Source: Lepidurus packardi
Lineage: Eukaryota > Arthropoda > Branchiopoda > Notostraca > Triopsidae
DNA length: 64,000 nt
Direction of reading: 5' to 3'
Assembly: GCA_023053545.1 (NCBI GenBank)
Contig: JAKZAN010000007.1
Coordinates: 9,920,001 to 9,984,000 of the forward strand
The notes under the pieces were generated by a model, which saw nothing but the letters and a program-made list of their open reading frames with translations, was not told the origin of the DNA and did no database searches. This document shows positions 24,602 to 35,409 of the stretch, piece by piece. Each line of letters opens with the position of its first letter. The first letter of the stretch is position 1. The position numbers were made by a program, and so were the translations under genes.

Positions 24602-26332
24602 TCAAAAGTAAGTCATTCCGGTATCATCCCAAGATGGAATGCGTACCCGCGTATGATTTTTCAAATTAATTAGCAGGTAAGATCGCTAAACATTACTGTA
24701 ATTGAACGTTTATATACCGAAAAGTAGCTGTAACCTATATCTTTTGTTCAGGGGACCTTGTGACAGAATCTAATTCGATAAGCTATAATCCAGTTGCCTT
24801 TGAGCATAGGAATGGGGAGACTGCCAGACTATCAATTGACAACATGAAAACCGAGCTATTGGGTAATAAAAGGTCAGGGTGTTACGACCAAAACGAACAA
24901 GGTGTTATGGAAACGGAATACTAATCGAATCGAAGTAGCGGATTTTTTTTTTTTTTTTTTTACTTTTTGCTTTCTGTAGACCTCCTTAAGCAATGGAACG
25001 AGAAACTTTGGCCCGTTTTAAGAAGTCAGGTCATCCGTCTTTTCCAGTGGACATTTTATAGCTCCGAGTTATAGAACAGAGATATTTAATTTTTTTGAAA
25101 GGTCACATTTGGTCCGAAGGTGCCCGGACCGTACTGCTTTTATTGGCAAATGTTAAGAATTTTTTTTTAATTTCAACGGGCTATATATGTATTGAGCGAT
25201 ATAAAAGGCATCAAAGATTTTTAGTGTCAAGTACAAAAGAAACATACTTTTTCGTTCTAAACATCGATCTAACGACAGAATAAGGAATCAAAGCTTAACT
25301 AGCGGATAAAACAATAATGCATTAAAAGAAGATAAAACAATCAAAAGAAGGTAAAATATCCACCATCTTTTCTTATTTCTTATATCTCATTTCAGTCTAT
25401 ATCCGAAGGTGTCCCTGAAAATCTGTCCGAAGGTGCCCCAAACCCCATTTTGAACTTAGAAAATCAAAAATTCAAGAGTACAGAAAGCAATTTAGAATCC
25501 TAATTGCTGTCAATCTATCCTATCAGCTTGCCAAAGAGTCCACTAGTGTAAAAAAAAAAAAAAAAAAAAAAAAACGGATACCTTTAGCACTAAAACGACA
25601 CTTGATATGAAGTTGGGAATATTTAGTTTCGCTTGGGATTTTCACATAAACATGCGTAACTTCTGAACGCTGAGGTGGAACTTAACTCTTCTTTACCCAC
25701 AAGAGCTTCTACATGGCAAGTTCCTGCAGGATTTTTGCTATGAATATTCCTAATGTGTGTCGCTGGATAACTCGAGTGTCCGTGGGTGCCCAAGTCCGAA
25801 CAAGCCCCACTCTCCCCTATATTGATGAATACAAAGCTTTGTACTCTTTTATTTCCTTAGGATATCTCATTAGGATATTTCTTTAGGATATCACTTTGGC
25901 TTTAGTAATACAGTTGAGCTACCATGTCATTTCTTTAAATGATGAGAAGATGAGTACAGTTGAATACAATTTAATTCATAGCTTGATAAATAGTTGAAAT
26001 AGTTGAAAAGTTATATAAGGATTGACTATGAAATCCCTAATCCCTCTGGTTAAGTACAAAAGGGCTGGTAAGAAAGGGATGGTCTAGTCCATAAACGACT
26101 ACGATCAATATACAGTTGGCTTTTAGGTGCAGTTATAGCAGTAATAGTTATAGCAGTAATTCTTGTTGCAGTATTAACTGTCCGCAGTTAATTGCATATT
26201 GACTACTTTTATAGTAGTGACCTGCGCTTAGGTTACTCTTCCACAGGGCACAGAGGAAGCGTACATTTAAACTATAGGAACAGCAACTGTTAGTACTGCA
26301 CAGTAGTCGCGGGGAACTTGGTTAGACAGGAC
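24602..26332. other. Intergenic with homopolymers and short dispersed repeats
   Basis: Holds a T-run (about 24944-24961), an A-run (about 25551-25574) and GTCCGAAGGTGCCC-like words near 25113, 25406, 25428 and (weaker) 25777 that look like a dispersed repeat. An open stretch of about 57 codons at 24753-24924 follows a plausible acceptor but has no partner exon. Confidence 0.45.
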
Positions 26333-27124
26333 ATGGCGTACACAATGTTCAGCTTAACTGTACTACAAGCACTATTTTATTTCTTCGCCTGTACGTTAAT
26401 AAATAGCAATAAATAAATAAGTTAATAAATACCAATGTAAAATTTCTTGTGTGTTTTAGGGTCGTCGGCAGATTCCAAAATTTCGTTCTTTAGATGTGCC
26501 ACTACGACTCAAGGTTCAAGAATTAGTAGCGTGATTCTGAAGAACGGATCGGATAGAAGCAATACTCCAACAGCAGTTAATGTGTCCCAGGCAGCTTGTT
26601 CTGTTTTGTGTGCACGTACTCCATTTAATGGGTGTCAGTCTTATGCGTACGATCCAGTTACCCAGCGCTGTTATACGGGCAATACTACGCTTAACAGGAG
26701 TGGGTACTTGTGTGGAATGTCCACTGAAAAGATTCTTGGAAGTTGCCAGCCTGGTCATGGAGTAATAAGTTATAGTGGTAATGGTAAGTGTTGGTAGTTT
26801 TAGAGTAATTTGTAGATAGCAATTGAAGTAAAAAAATTTTTAACGGGAACTTTTGTAGGAAATAATAGAACCATGATGGAATGCGTTTGTGGTGGCTACA
26901 AGTACAACTCGTCCTTGGCGTCACTCCAATCGTCGGGAAACTTGAGTAACTGTACAAATGCCTGTGCAAACAAATATAGCTGTATGACATTTGCGAATTT
27001 GACTGAGAGTTGTAGGGTTTGCAGCAACAAGGTTGAGATTTGCCTTACTGCGATAACGTACGAAATACCAGGCCTGGTTTGCACGGCATTCAATAGTACT
27101 ATCGTGAACATGACTCTGGTATAA
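26333..27124 (+). CDS. Small secreted Cys-rich PAN-like protein, array member 1
   Basis: Exons 26333-26390, 26460-26783 and 26859-27124, phases 1 and 1, give 215 residues. Exon 1 (58 bp, 19 codons plus one base) encodes a hydrophobic leader, MAYTMFSLTVLQALFYFFA. Exon 2 is PAN/apple-like: CSVLCARTPFNGCQSYAYDP, then RCYTGNTTL with a glycosylation sequon. Exon 3 carries the second Cys module starting MMECVCGG with six or more Cys. This is the most diverged member: it has GNTTL where others have RNITL, and it lacks the CMPIP end (reads CTAFNSTIVN). Exon 1 length is identical in all five members with an exon 1 in sequence. Function unknown; extracellular by inference. Confidence 0.8.
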
Positions 27125-28329
27125 AGGCGGCATTAAAATATATGTAAAAGTAACACTTTTAAGAACTTTTTTACACTGTGGTTTTTCATGTATGGAAGTG
27201 CAGTGCAATACACAAGTGACCTAACAGAACGTTAAATCTTTATCAAATCTTTAAGGTAATTAATTGATTTCATTCGTTTGTTCAATTACCAGTATTTTAA
27301 TTGTTTTTTTTCTACAATGTTTTTTCTTAATTACCTTGGCAAAAATTACTGTTGAAAAATGGGGGGGGGGCGTATTGTTAAAATGCAAAATACGAGAACA
27401 CGGAATAAAAAAAAGTACCCAATCACGTTGCCCGTTGCTAGTGTTGCCTCTAGCGGAAGGATACAGCCGTCTGTTGGCGTTGCCGCCACTTTGAGTAGAC
27501 GACGGAATTAAACAAAGCCAGCCATTTTGTGAACAGAAGCCAAGCCTACTACACGTCAGGTAATTTGCTCCCGTTTTGTTCAAATTTGTCGACTCCCATC
27601 CGACTTTTATCAAACTGAAAGCAATCAAAACTTAACTATTATGCAAGTAACTTGCATATTAAGACATTTTATTCATTACAAGATATCAATATTGATCATT
27701 TTAGGGTAAGCGTCAGTAGGTTTCGAACAATTTTTCGAACATTTCCAAGTGTATTCGCTCTCATTGGCTACATATTGTCATTAGTTCGATTAAGAGTCAG
27801 TGTGAAGTTCTCTTAGTATAAGAATTAGTCTGAAGACAAAAAGATTAAAAGATTTTTTAGAAAAACTTTCAAAATCCGATTTTTACAATTTTCAAATTTC
27901 TTTTAATTCCTCAAGCCTACCAACAAAGATACACTCCCGGAGGGTAATCTTGTTTTTGAACTAAAACATTTAATAGGTGTAAACAAATTTACCCACTTTT
28001 CGGCTAAAAAAACGTAATATTAGATATTCCCAGCATTGCCGCCACAGCCGGTCCCCAACAAAGCAAATCGAACGAATTTCTTAGCTTTCCCGCCTTTGTC
28101 CCGTGCCGCTCAACGCGAGCGCATCCCCAGGCACCGCTGGTCCGCCATCTTGGATTTGTCAAGTCGGGTGGGATGACGCGTTCTTTTCCGTGACTCAAAT
28201 TAAACTTGTCAACGCTTAATACCCTATTAAGTTGTGTTTAAACATGAACGGTATAACTAAGACTTGTCCATTTTCTATTTATTAGGCGATGACAAATTTC
28301 ACAAACAGTTATAAGTGATATAACGTGTT
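27125..28329. other. Intergenic; possible promoter region of the downstream repeated locus
   Basis: GC is higher near 27430-27540 and 28040-28170 (CCAGCCATTTTGTGAACAG; GTCCGCCATCTTGGATTTG). A donor-like CACGTCAGGTAATTT follows at about 27554. These could be first exons or promoters for the 28.3-34.8 kb modules, but no transcript evidence is available. Confidence 0.3.
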
Positions 28330-28334
28330 AAGTG

Positions 28335-28741
28335 TGTGGTGGTCCTTTCCCTCCTCCCGTCCGCTCAGCCAACTTTATCCCCTTGCCTTTGGCCATCCTT
28401 TTGGAGCAGATCGGAAAGGCCCGCAACTTTGTATCTGCTAACCTGTGGCTGCGTGAAAACTGCTGTTATTTACCTTCTGTGGGAGCCGCCAGGAGAACCA
28501 GAAGGAAAGGTATGCCAGGAGTTAAAATGTTGTGGCCGGTTAGGTCTTTTGCTGCAGCATTTTGACTTCCTGGGGGACAGAAAAGTTTTCGTTGTGCCGA
28601 TTAGTAGGTCTTTAATGGCTAAAACATCGGAAACTTTTCTGGGGTCATGGGGTCAAACGGGTGGTGGAAGTCTCAACTGAAGAACGCGAAGACGCCGCCA
28701 GGCAGGGGATAGAAGTTTCGTCTGTGGTCATTTCTGGCTGA
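28335..28741 (+). repeat. Module A, copy 1
   Basis: Shares CTCAGCCAACTTTATCCCCT, GGAGCCGCCAGGAGAACC and the donor GGCTGAGTAAGTTC with the copies at 29.7 and 33.0 kb; only a few substitutions and short indels separate them. Confidence 0.9.
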
Positions 28742-29669
28742 GTAAGTTCTTTTCTATGAAATTTAAGTATTAGTAAGATATTAGTAACTAAACTTCCATT
28801 TCTTCTGTAGGCTTTTACTCTATTTGGGTCCCTTAGTGCTCCGTCTGCGATTCTGCCGTGTTTTCAACGATTGTTGCTGTTTTTGGTTGATCCAAGTGTT
28901 CGCTCCGTCGCTGTAAGAACCTTTTTTCTTTTTCCAAACTGGCTTTCTACTTTCTTTCCCTAGCCGAAGAGTTCACTTTAAGTCAAGGTTTACTTTTTGC
29001 TTTGGACATGTTCGTAATATGGTTAGGGAAGAGAGACCCATTTTGGAGAGTTAAACTATCTACATTTCATCACACAGCTGCAGTTTCATTTTTTCTTTTT
29101 GTTTTCTTCTAGGAGCTTCATGAGACTGGGAAAACAGGGAGGAGGGCTTTGGGTCGTACGATATCCCTAAGCAAAAGGGGAACTGAATTTGCACGTGGCT
29201 GACTTTTGGACAACTCTCCCGTCTTTTCCACCCCTGCAATGTCTGGATGCGGCGAAAAAGGACACATTCGAGGCTTTTCAGAAAGGGAAGTATTTTTCGT
29301 AGATTGCTCACTTCTACCGCGTTTTCCTCTGCGTTTGTTTTTATGAGTCAGTTTTTGTCAATTTTTGTAATTTCTTAAGTTTGTGCGGAGGGAGCTTCGC
29401 TTGTGCTAGCAAAAGCGAAGCTTTTGGGTTTGGAAGAATGAAACAGTTCTGGCCAGGGGTGTTTTATTTCGGCCAAACCTGCCGCTTTTTGTCATTTTTG
29501 AGAGGATTTTGTTTTTCAGTTATGGTAGTTTCTTGTAAGTTTGTGAGAAAGCACACGGAAGAGAACCGAGTTGCCTAATTACAATCTTATTAATATTATT
29601 ATTATTTGTTAGGTTTTCGCTTCCAGTATGAAGGTGGGCATGTTACGCAACCTGCCTTACGTGCCTTAA

Positions 29670-30078
29670 GTGTGTGGTCCTTTCCCTCCTCTCGTTCTCC
29701 GCTCAGCCAACTTTATCCCCTTGCCTTTGGCCATCCTTTTGGAGCAGATCGAAAAGCCTCGCAACTTTGTATCTGCTAAGCTGTGGCTGTGCGAAAACTG
29801 CTGTTATTTACCTTCTGTAGGAGCCGCCAGGAGAACCAGAAGGAAAGGTATGCCAGGAGTTAAAATGTTGTGGCCGGTTAGGTCTTTTGCTGCAGCATTT
29901 TGACTTCCTGGGGGCAGAAAAGTTTTCGTTGTGCCGATTAGTAGGTCTTTAATGGCTAAAACATCGGAAACTTTTCTGGGGTCATGGGGTCAAACGGGTG
30001 GTGGAAGCCTCGACTGAAGAACGCGAAGACGCCGCCAGGCAGGGGATAGAAGTTTCGTCTGTGGTCATTTCTGGCTGA
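29670..30078 (+). repeat. Module A, copy 2
   Basis: About 95 percent identical by eye to copies 1 and 4 up to the donor, then a 68-bp intron-like gap and the shared acceptor at about 30146. Confidence 0.9.
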
Positions 30079-31828
30079 GTAAGTTCTTTTCTATGAAATT
30101 AAGTATGGGTAACATTTTAGTAACTAAACTTCCATTTCTTCTGTAGGCTTTTACTCTGTTTGGGTCCCTTAGTGCACCGCCTGCGATTCCGACGTGTTTT
30201 CACCTGCCTTTTTCACCGTGTTTTAACCTGCCTGACGTTACGATGCCTTGAGCTGATTTCAACTTGGTGGACGTGAACTCCTTGGTGGACTTTACGAACT
30301 GACGGTATAATGTTTGAAATTCCGTTGATTTCCTTTTCGGTGCTAATTATTTCCCATTTTACCTATTAGGGACTGGAAAAAGGAACGCTTTTTGTGACCA
30401 TGCATAGGATTTCGCAACTTTCGTAAAACCAGTATTAAATGGCGAGCCGAAAATTGGATTAAAATACAGAAGTCAATGCCTAAGTATGTTTCTACATTAA
30501 TATTTTTTTGGTGTATTTCTACATACTTCTTTGTTTTAATATTCAGATGGACATTTCAACCCACAAGAAGCCCTAGTTTCAAGACTAGTTACAGTATACT
30601 GCCACGTTTTCTAGATATAACGGTAAAGCTTCTTGCTTTTCAAACTAATTCTTGATTTTCTTGCTTCTTGATTGAAGCTTCTTGATTTTCAAACTAATTC
30701 TGTTGTATTATTTTTTCTGTTTATTTTCTCTTGGAAAAGGTGCTTTCGGGAAATGACGCAAGAAGATTGCGTATTCGCCAAGACTTCAACTTGTTTGCTG
30801 TGTGATATCTTATGACAGCAGTGAAGCTTTTTGGGATTAACGGATTTTGGGAACCTCGACTGAAGAACGTGAAAACGAGACGGAAAAGTTTCATCCGTAG
30901 AAGCATTTGGCTGATGCCGAGGTCTCGTCACTTGGTGACCTTCAATTCCGCGATGTATTCCAGAGTTGTATTGCCGACGACGATGTCAAGGTAAGAGAAG
31001 AAAACCTGTTCCTTTCCCCCAAATAACCTTTAAATTCTAAAACTTGGTTTGAAGGTTTAGCCTTTGACTCGTTTCAATAAGTTCCGACGTGGATACGACT
31101 AACTTTTCTCCCCGTTCGTGTTTGTTTTGCAGGACCTCCGTAATGTAGACGGCGAAAAGAGGGTGGGAGGTGAAAAGAAAACCATTTGGGTAGCGGAACT
31201 CGAAGTCTCGAAATCTACTACAATGTCTCGAAGCGAAAAGGAAGATGTGTATAAGTCGACTTGGCCAACTGTACCTCTTTTTTGCTTATTCACCGAGTGT
31301 CGACAAAAGGTATAAATGCCAAAACCACGAATTGTAGCGCCTTTTTAGGCATTTTCTGTTTTGGATATTGTTTTTTTTCTCTGCGTAATTTTTTAAAGGG
31401 ATGGATAAACTTAATTTACTTTTTAACTTTTTCATGCGGAGAACGCCGAGCTTATGCTACCTAAGTTTAGCTTTGGGGGCTGTTTTATTTCAACTATCTG
31501 CAGCATTCTGATCAAATTTGGGATTTAACTCAAGTGAAGGGAATTTTTTTTGCAGGAAACGATCCGGGTGTAGATTAGCGCTTTGATTATCGTGTTATAG
31601 TTACATAATACTGATGCTTTTCTCGTTTCTTCTAGTTCTAAGAGCCAAAAAGAAGCTAAAAAGGAGCATAATCCTGCGCCAAGTGGACAACATTTCCAAC
31701 TCCAAGATCATCGTCATCATCAGCTCTGAACTTAACCCTTGTCTTGCCTTTGCACGCCGATCTGGCTGGTTCCCGTTGGTCTTCTTCACTTCAGCTTTGA
31801 TTCGGATTCGCCCTTTCTTGTGATGGAA

Positions 31829-32091
31829 CTAGGAGACCCAGAGGGCACAAGGTATGCTGGGAGGTTTGGCTGCGGTAAATCGCTTAAGGATTTGCTGCAG
31901 TTTAACCTTCTGGGGGGCAGAAAAGCTTCCGTTGCTCCATTATTCGTTAGGTCTTAGGGTGTTAGGTCTTTAAATGGTAGCAACGGAGCTTTTCTGGGGT
32001 TTTGGGGGGCGTGGTTTAGGTGGATTTGGGATCCCGATGGAAGTCATCAGGCAGGCCAGGGTTGAGCTCGTCTGTGGATTGAAGAAGTGGA
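31829..32091 (+). repeat. Module A, diverged copy 3
   Basis: Keeps the order of blocks (CTGGGGGGCAGAAAAGCTTC-like, GGTCTTTAA, CTTTTCTGGGG, GGCAGGCCAGGG) and the donor GTGGAGTAAGTTTT, but has many substitutions. An older duplicate. Confidence 0.65.
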
Positions 32092-33022
32092 GTAAGTTTT
32101 TAGCTTCTTATTTTTTCAGATATGTAATGGTTCTTTTTTTAATTGAAATAGGCTATCCGTTGTGTCTACTTGGCTACTACGAAAGATGATTGTCAATTGA
32201 AGCCTTTTTGACGCCAAATTCCATCCATTTTTAGAAGAAGACGAAGATTCGTGTGAGCTGCAGTTGTCAAATTCACAAGTTTATTCCTTGGCGTTCACAA
32301 TTCAAGGTACATTTTTCAATTTTGAATGAATCTTATTTTTTATTCTATTTTTTGAATAATAACAGTTTTATTTTTAATTAAAAAGGCCTTCAACTGGATC
32401 CACTGCGTTACTACACAAAGATTGTCTTCATTTGAAACCTTTATGACGCTAAACTCCGTCGGACTCACTGGTACTGGCCAGTCTTTGGCGTGCAATGGAA
32501 AGTGAGGGGAACTAACCTATATTTCAATGGCCGACTTTGACGGGCGAAACGAACGTTAACGGAAGCCCCTAATTTTGAGACTAGTCAGTACTGCCAAGTT
32601 CTGTAGTTCCACGGTAAGCTTCTAGCAAACGTTTTACGGACTTAGGTGTCAAACTAATTATGTTTTCTGTTTATTTTTACCCTTAGGAAAGATGCTTCAT
32701 GGAAATGACGCAGGGTGATTGTGCATTCTTCAAGACTGGCCAAGGCGTCCCTTAGTGCTCCGTCTGCGATTCCGCCGTGTTTTAACCTGCCTTACGTTAC
32801 GATGCCTTGAGGTGATTTTAACTTGGTTGACGTGAACTACTGCCAAGTACTAGTTAGGACTGCCAAGTTCTGTAGATCCACAGTAAGCTTCTAGAAAACG
32901 TTTTACGGATTTAGTGTCAAAACATAACTATGTTTTCTGTTTACTTTTACCCTTAGAATAGGTGCTTTATGGAAATGACGCAGGGAGATTGTGCATTCTT
33001 CAAGACTTGAACCTGTCGTGTG

Positions 33023-33426
33023 GTGTGCGATGCTTTCCCTCCCGTTCCGCTCAGCCAACTTTATCCCCTTGCCTTTGGCCATCCTTTTGGAGAAGATCGA
33101 GAAGCCCCGCAACTTTGTATCTGCTAAGCTGTGGCTGTGTGAAAACTGCTGTTATTTACCTTCTGTGGGAGCCGCCAGGAGAACCAGAAGGAAAGGTATG
33201 CCAGGAGTTTAAGTGTTGTGGCCGGTTAGGTCTTTTGCTGCAGCATTTTGACTTCCTGGGGGCAGAAAAGTTTTCGTTGTGCCGATTATTAGGTCTTTAA
33301 TGGCTAAAACATCGGAAACTTTTCTGGGGTCATGGGGTCAAACGGGTGGTGGAAGCCACGACTGAAGAACGCGAAGACGCCGCCAGGCAGGGGATAGAAG
33401 TTTCGTCTGTGGTCATTTCTGGCTGA
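33023..33426 (+). repeat. Module A, copy 4
   Basis: Near-identical to copies 1 and 2, again ending in GGCTGAGTAAGTTC with a 69-bp gap before TTCTGTAG. Confidence 0.9.
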
Positions 33427-35319
33427 GTAAGTTCTTTTCTATGAAATTTAAGTATTAGTAAGATATTAGTCACTAATCTTCCATTTGTTCTGTAGGCTTT
33501 TACTCTGTTTGGGTCCCTTAGTGCTCCGTCTGCGATTCCGCCGTGTTTTCACCTGCCTTTTTCACCGTGTTGTAACCTGCCTTACGTTACGATGCCTTGT
33601 GCTGATTTCAACTTAGTTGACGTGAACTACTGCCAAGTACTAGTTATTAGTTACTGCCAAGTTATGTAGAACCTCGGTAAGCTTCTAGCAAACGTTTTAC
33701 GGATTTTAGTGTCAAACTAATAATGTTTTCTGTTTACTTTTACCCTCAGAAAAGGTGCTTTATGGAAATGACGCAGGGAGATTATGCATTCTTCAAGACT
33801 TGAACCTGTCGTCTGGTGTGCGATGCTTTCCCTCATCCCATTCCGCTCAGCCTAACTTCACCCTAGGACTGAAAAGCTTTCGCTGAGTAAATTTTTTGCA
33901 TCAAATTTAAATATTGGTAACATTATGTAACTAAACTTCCGTTTCTTTTACAGGCTTTCACTCCGTGTTTCACTCCTTTCACCCCTTAGCGCTCCGGCTG
34001 CGATTTTGGCGTGTTTTCAAGATTGTTGCTGTTTTGGGGGTATCCACGTGTTCGCTTAGTCAGGTAAGAACTTGTTTTATTTTTTTCCAAAGTGGCTTTC
34101 TGGTTTCTTACCCTTGTCGAAGAGTCAATTTTATGTTTGAACATGTTGGTTAACATGGTCATAGAAGATCGATTGATTTTACAGTTTTTAAAATAGCTCA
34201 GTTTTACAGTTTTTATTCCTGTTCTTTTTTCCTAGGCTGCTCACGAGACCGCGAGAAAAGGGAAGACGAAGTCTCGGAAGGTTTTGGGTCGTAGGAAAGC
34301 TACGCGAAGAGGGAGCAGAACCTGCATCTGGTCGACTTTGGTGCAAAATCTCCGTCTTTCCCACACTTGCTATGTCTCCAGCCGGCGAAAATGGATGCAT
34401 TTGAGTCTTTTCAAAAAGGGAAGTACATTTTGTATTATTACTCTCTGCTTTCGTCCGCGTTCGTCTTTGTTGGGCAATTCAAACTTTTTTTAAAAAAAAT
34501 TTGGTAGTTTCTTGAGTTTGTGCAGAGAAAGCTTCGCTAATGCTAGCCACGCGAAGCTTTTGGGTTTGGAAGAATGAAACAGTTCTTGGCCAGAAGTGTT
34601 TTATTTCGGTCAAACTTGCCGCATTTTGTCATTTTTGAGTTAGTTTTAATCCCAGTGAGGGTCATTTCTTGCGCATTTTTGAGAAAGCGCCCGGGCAGAG
34701 AACGTGTTGTGTTCATTGCAATTCTATTGATGCTTTTCTCGTTTAGTTTCGTGTTTCCTTCCGAGTGGACGTGGGAATCCTCGGTGGATTTGATCCTCTG
34801 ACGATCTTACATTAAGTTTGTGGCCTTTTCGATGCTAATTTTCCTTGGCGATGCCGACCGGCGAAAGTGGATACATGTTGTGGATACATTATTGGATACA
34901 TGTTGAATCCTAGCAACATGAATGGGCGAAATCCACCATTTTACGTCGGTTTTCTACAAGGTTTTCTGTTATGGTTTTGCGAGTGCGATATTGCGAGGTC
35001 AAGTCAGTTAGAGCCCCAGGAATGGAAAGACTTGACTTGATAAGGTTGACGCCTGCAGGAGGATGCATGACAGCAGTGCTCTCGTTCATTTAGCCGATAG
35101 ACAAAGGCTGTTCATCGAATAGTTACGCATGCTCGTAAAGGACAGAATACTAAACGTTCGATCGCATGCTCACCATAGAATATGACCCACTAACCCAATC
35201 TTTGGGAATACATTACGGAATTTATTACTGGATATTGAATATCAATTGTATATAAAAAATGCCACGTGGGTACATAGTTACAAGCAGGTCGTAAAGCAGT
35301 TTTCTTATGCCTTGCGATA

Positions 35320-35368
35320 GGTGACACGATACTTTCTTAACCCTATAGGTCCAACTATGATAGAATGC
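35320..35368 (+). repeat. Stray copy of an intron 2/exon 3 junction upstream of its own gene
   Basis: GTGACACGATACTTTCTTAA through TAGGTCCAACTATGATAGAATGC is nearly identical to 35901-35955 of the gene that follows. It contains the acceptor and the first codons of exon 3, placed before exon 1. Confidence 0.85.
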
Positions 35369-35409
35369 AAGTATCATCAGTATTCCGGGTCCCGTTCCTT
35401 CGATAAGAC

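Larger units (their letters stand above)
28330..34810 (+). ncRNA. Tandemly duplicated spliced-looking locus, possibly a long non-coding RNA
   Basis: The tract is built of diverged duplicates of a few modules. Module A occurs at about 28343-28741, 29670-30078, 31829-32091 (diverged) and 33023-33426. Each copy ends at a GTAAGT-like donor, followed by a 60-69 bp intron-like gap and an acceptor (TTCTGTAG or AAATAG). Module D (GCCAAGTTCTGTAG, then GTAAGCTTCT, and after ACCCTTAG the block GGTGCTTTATGGAAATGACG) occurs near 32590-32750, 32855-33010 and 33648-33805, with a poorer copy at 30560-30800. Module C (GCGAAGCTTTTGGGTTTGGA) occurs near 29380 and 34515. Open frames inside the copies shift with indels and do not agree, so protein coding is unlikely. 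Preserved splice-like junctions suggest processed RNA. A decayed gene or an undescribed transposon family are alternatives. Confidence 0.4.

Noticed and set aside
24753-24924. Exon-like open stretch after a CAG acceptor
   Set aside because: No matching upstream or downstream exon and no protein family; kept only as a remark.
28336-28680. 114-codon frame in module A
   Set aside because: The equivalent frame in copies 2 and 4 is broken or shifted by indels, so it is not under coding constraint.
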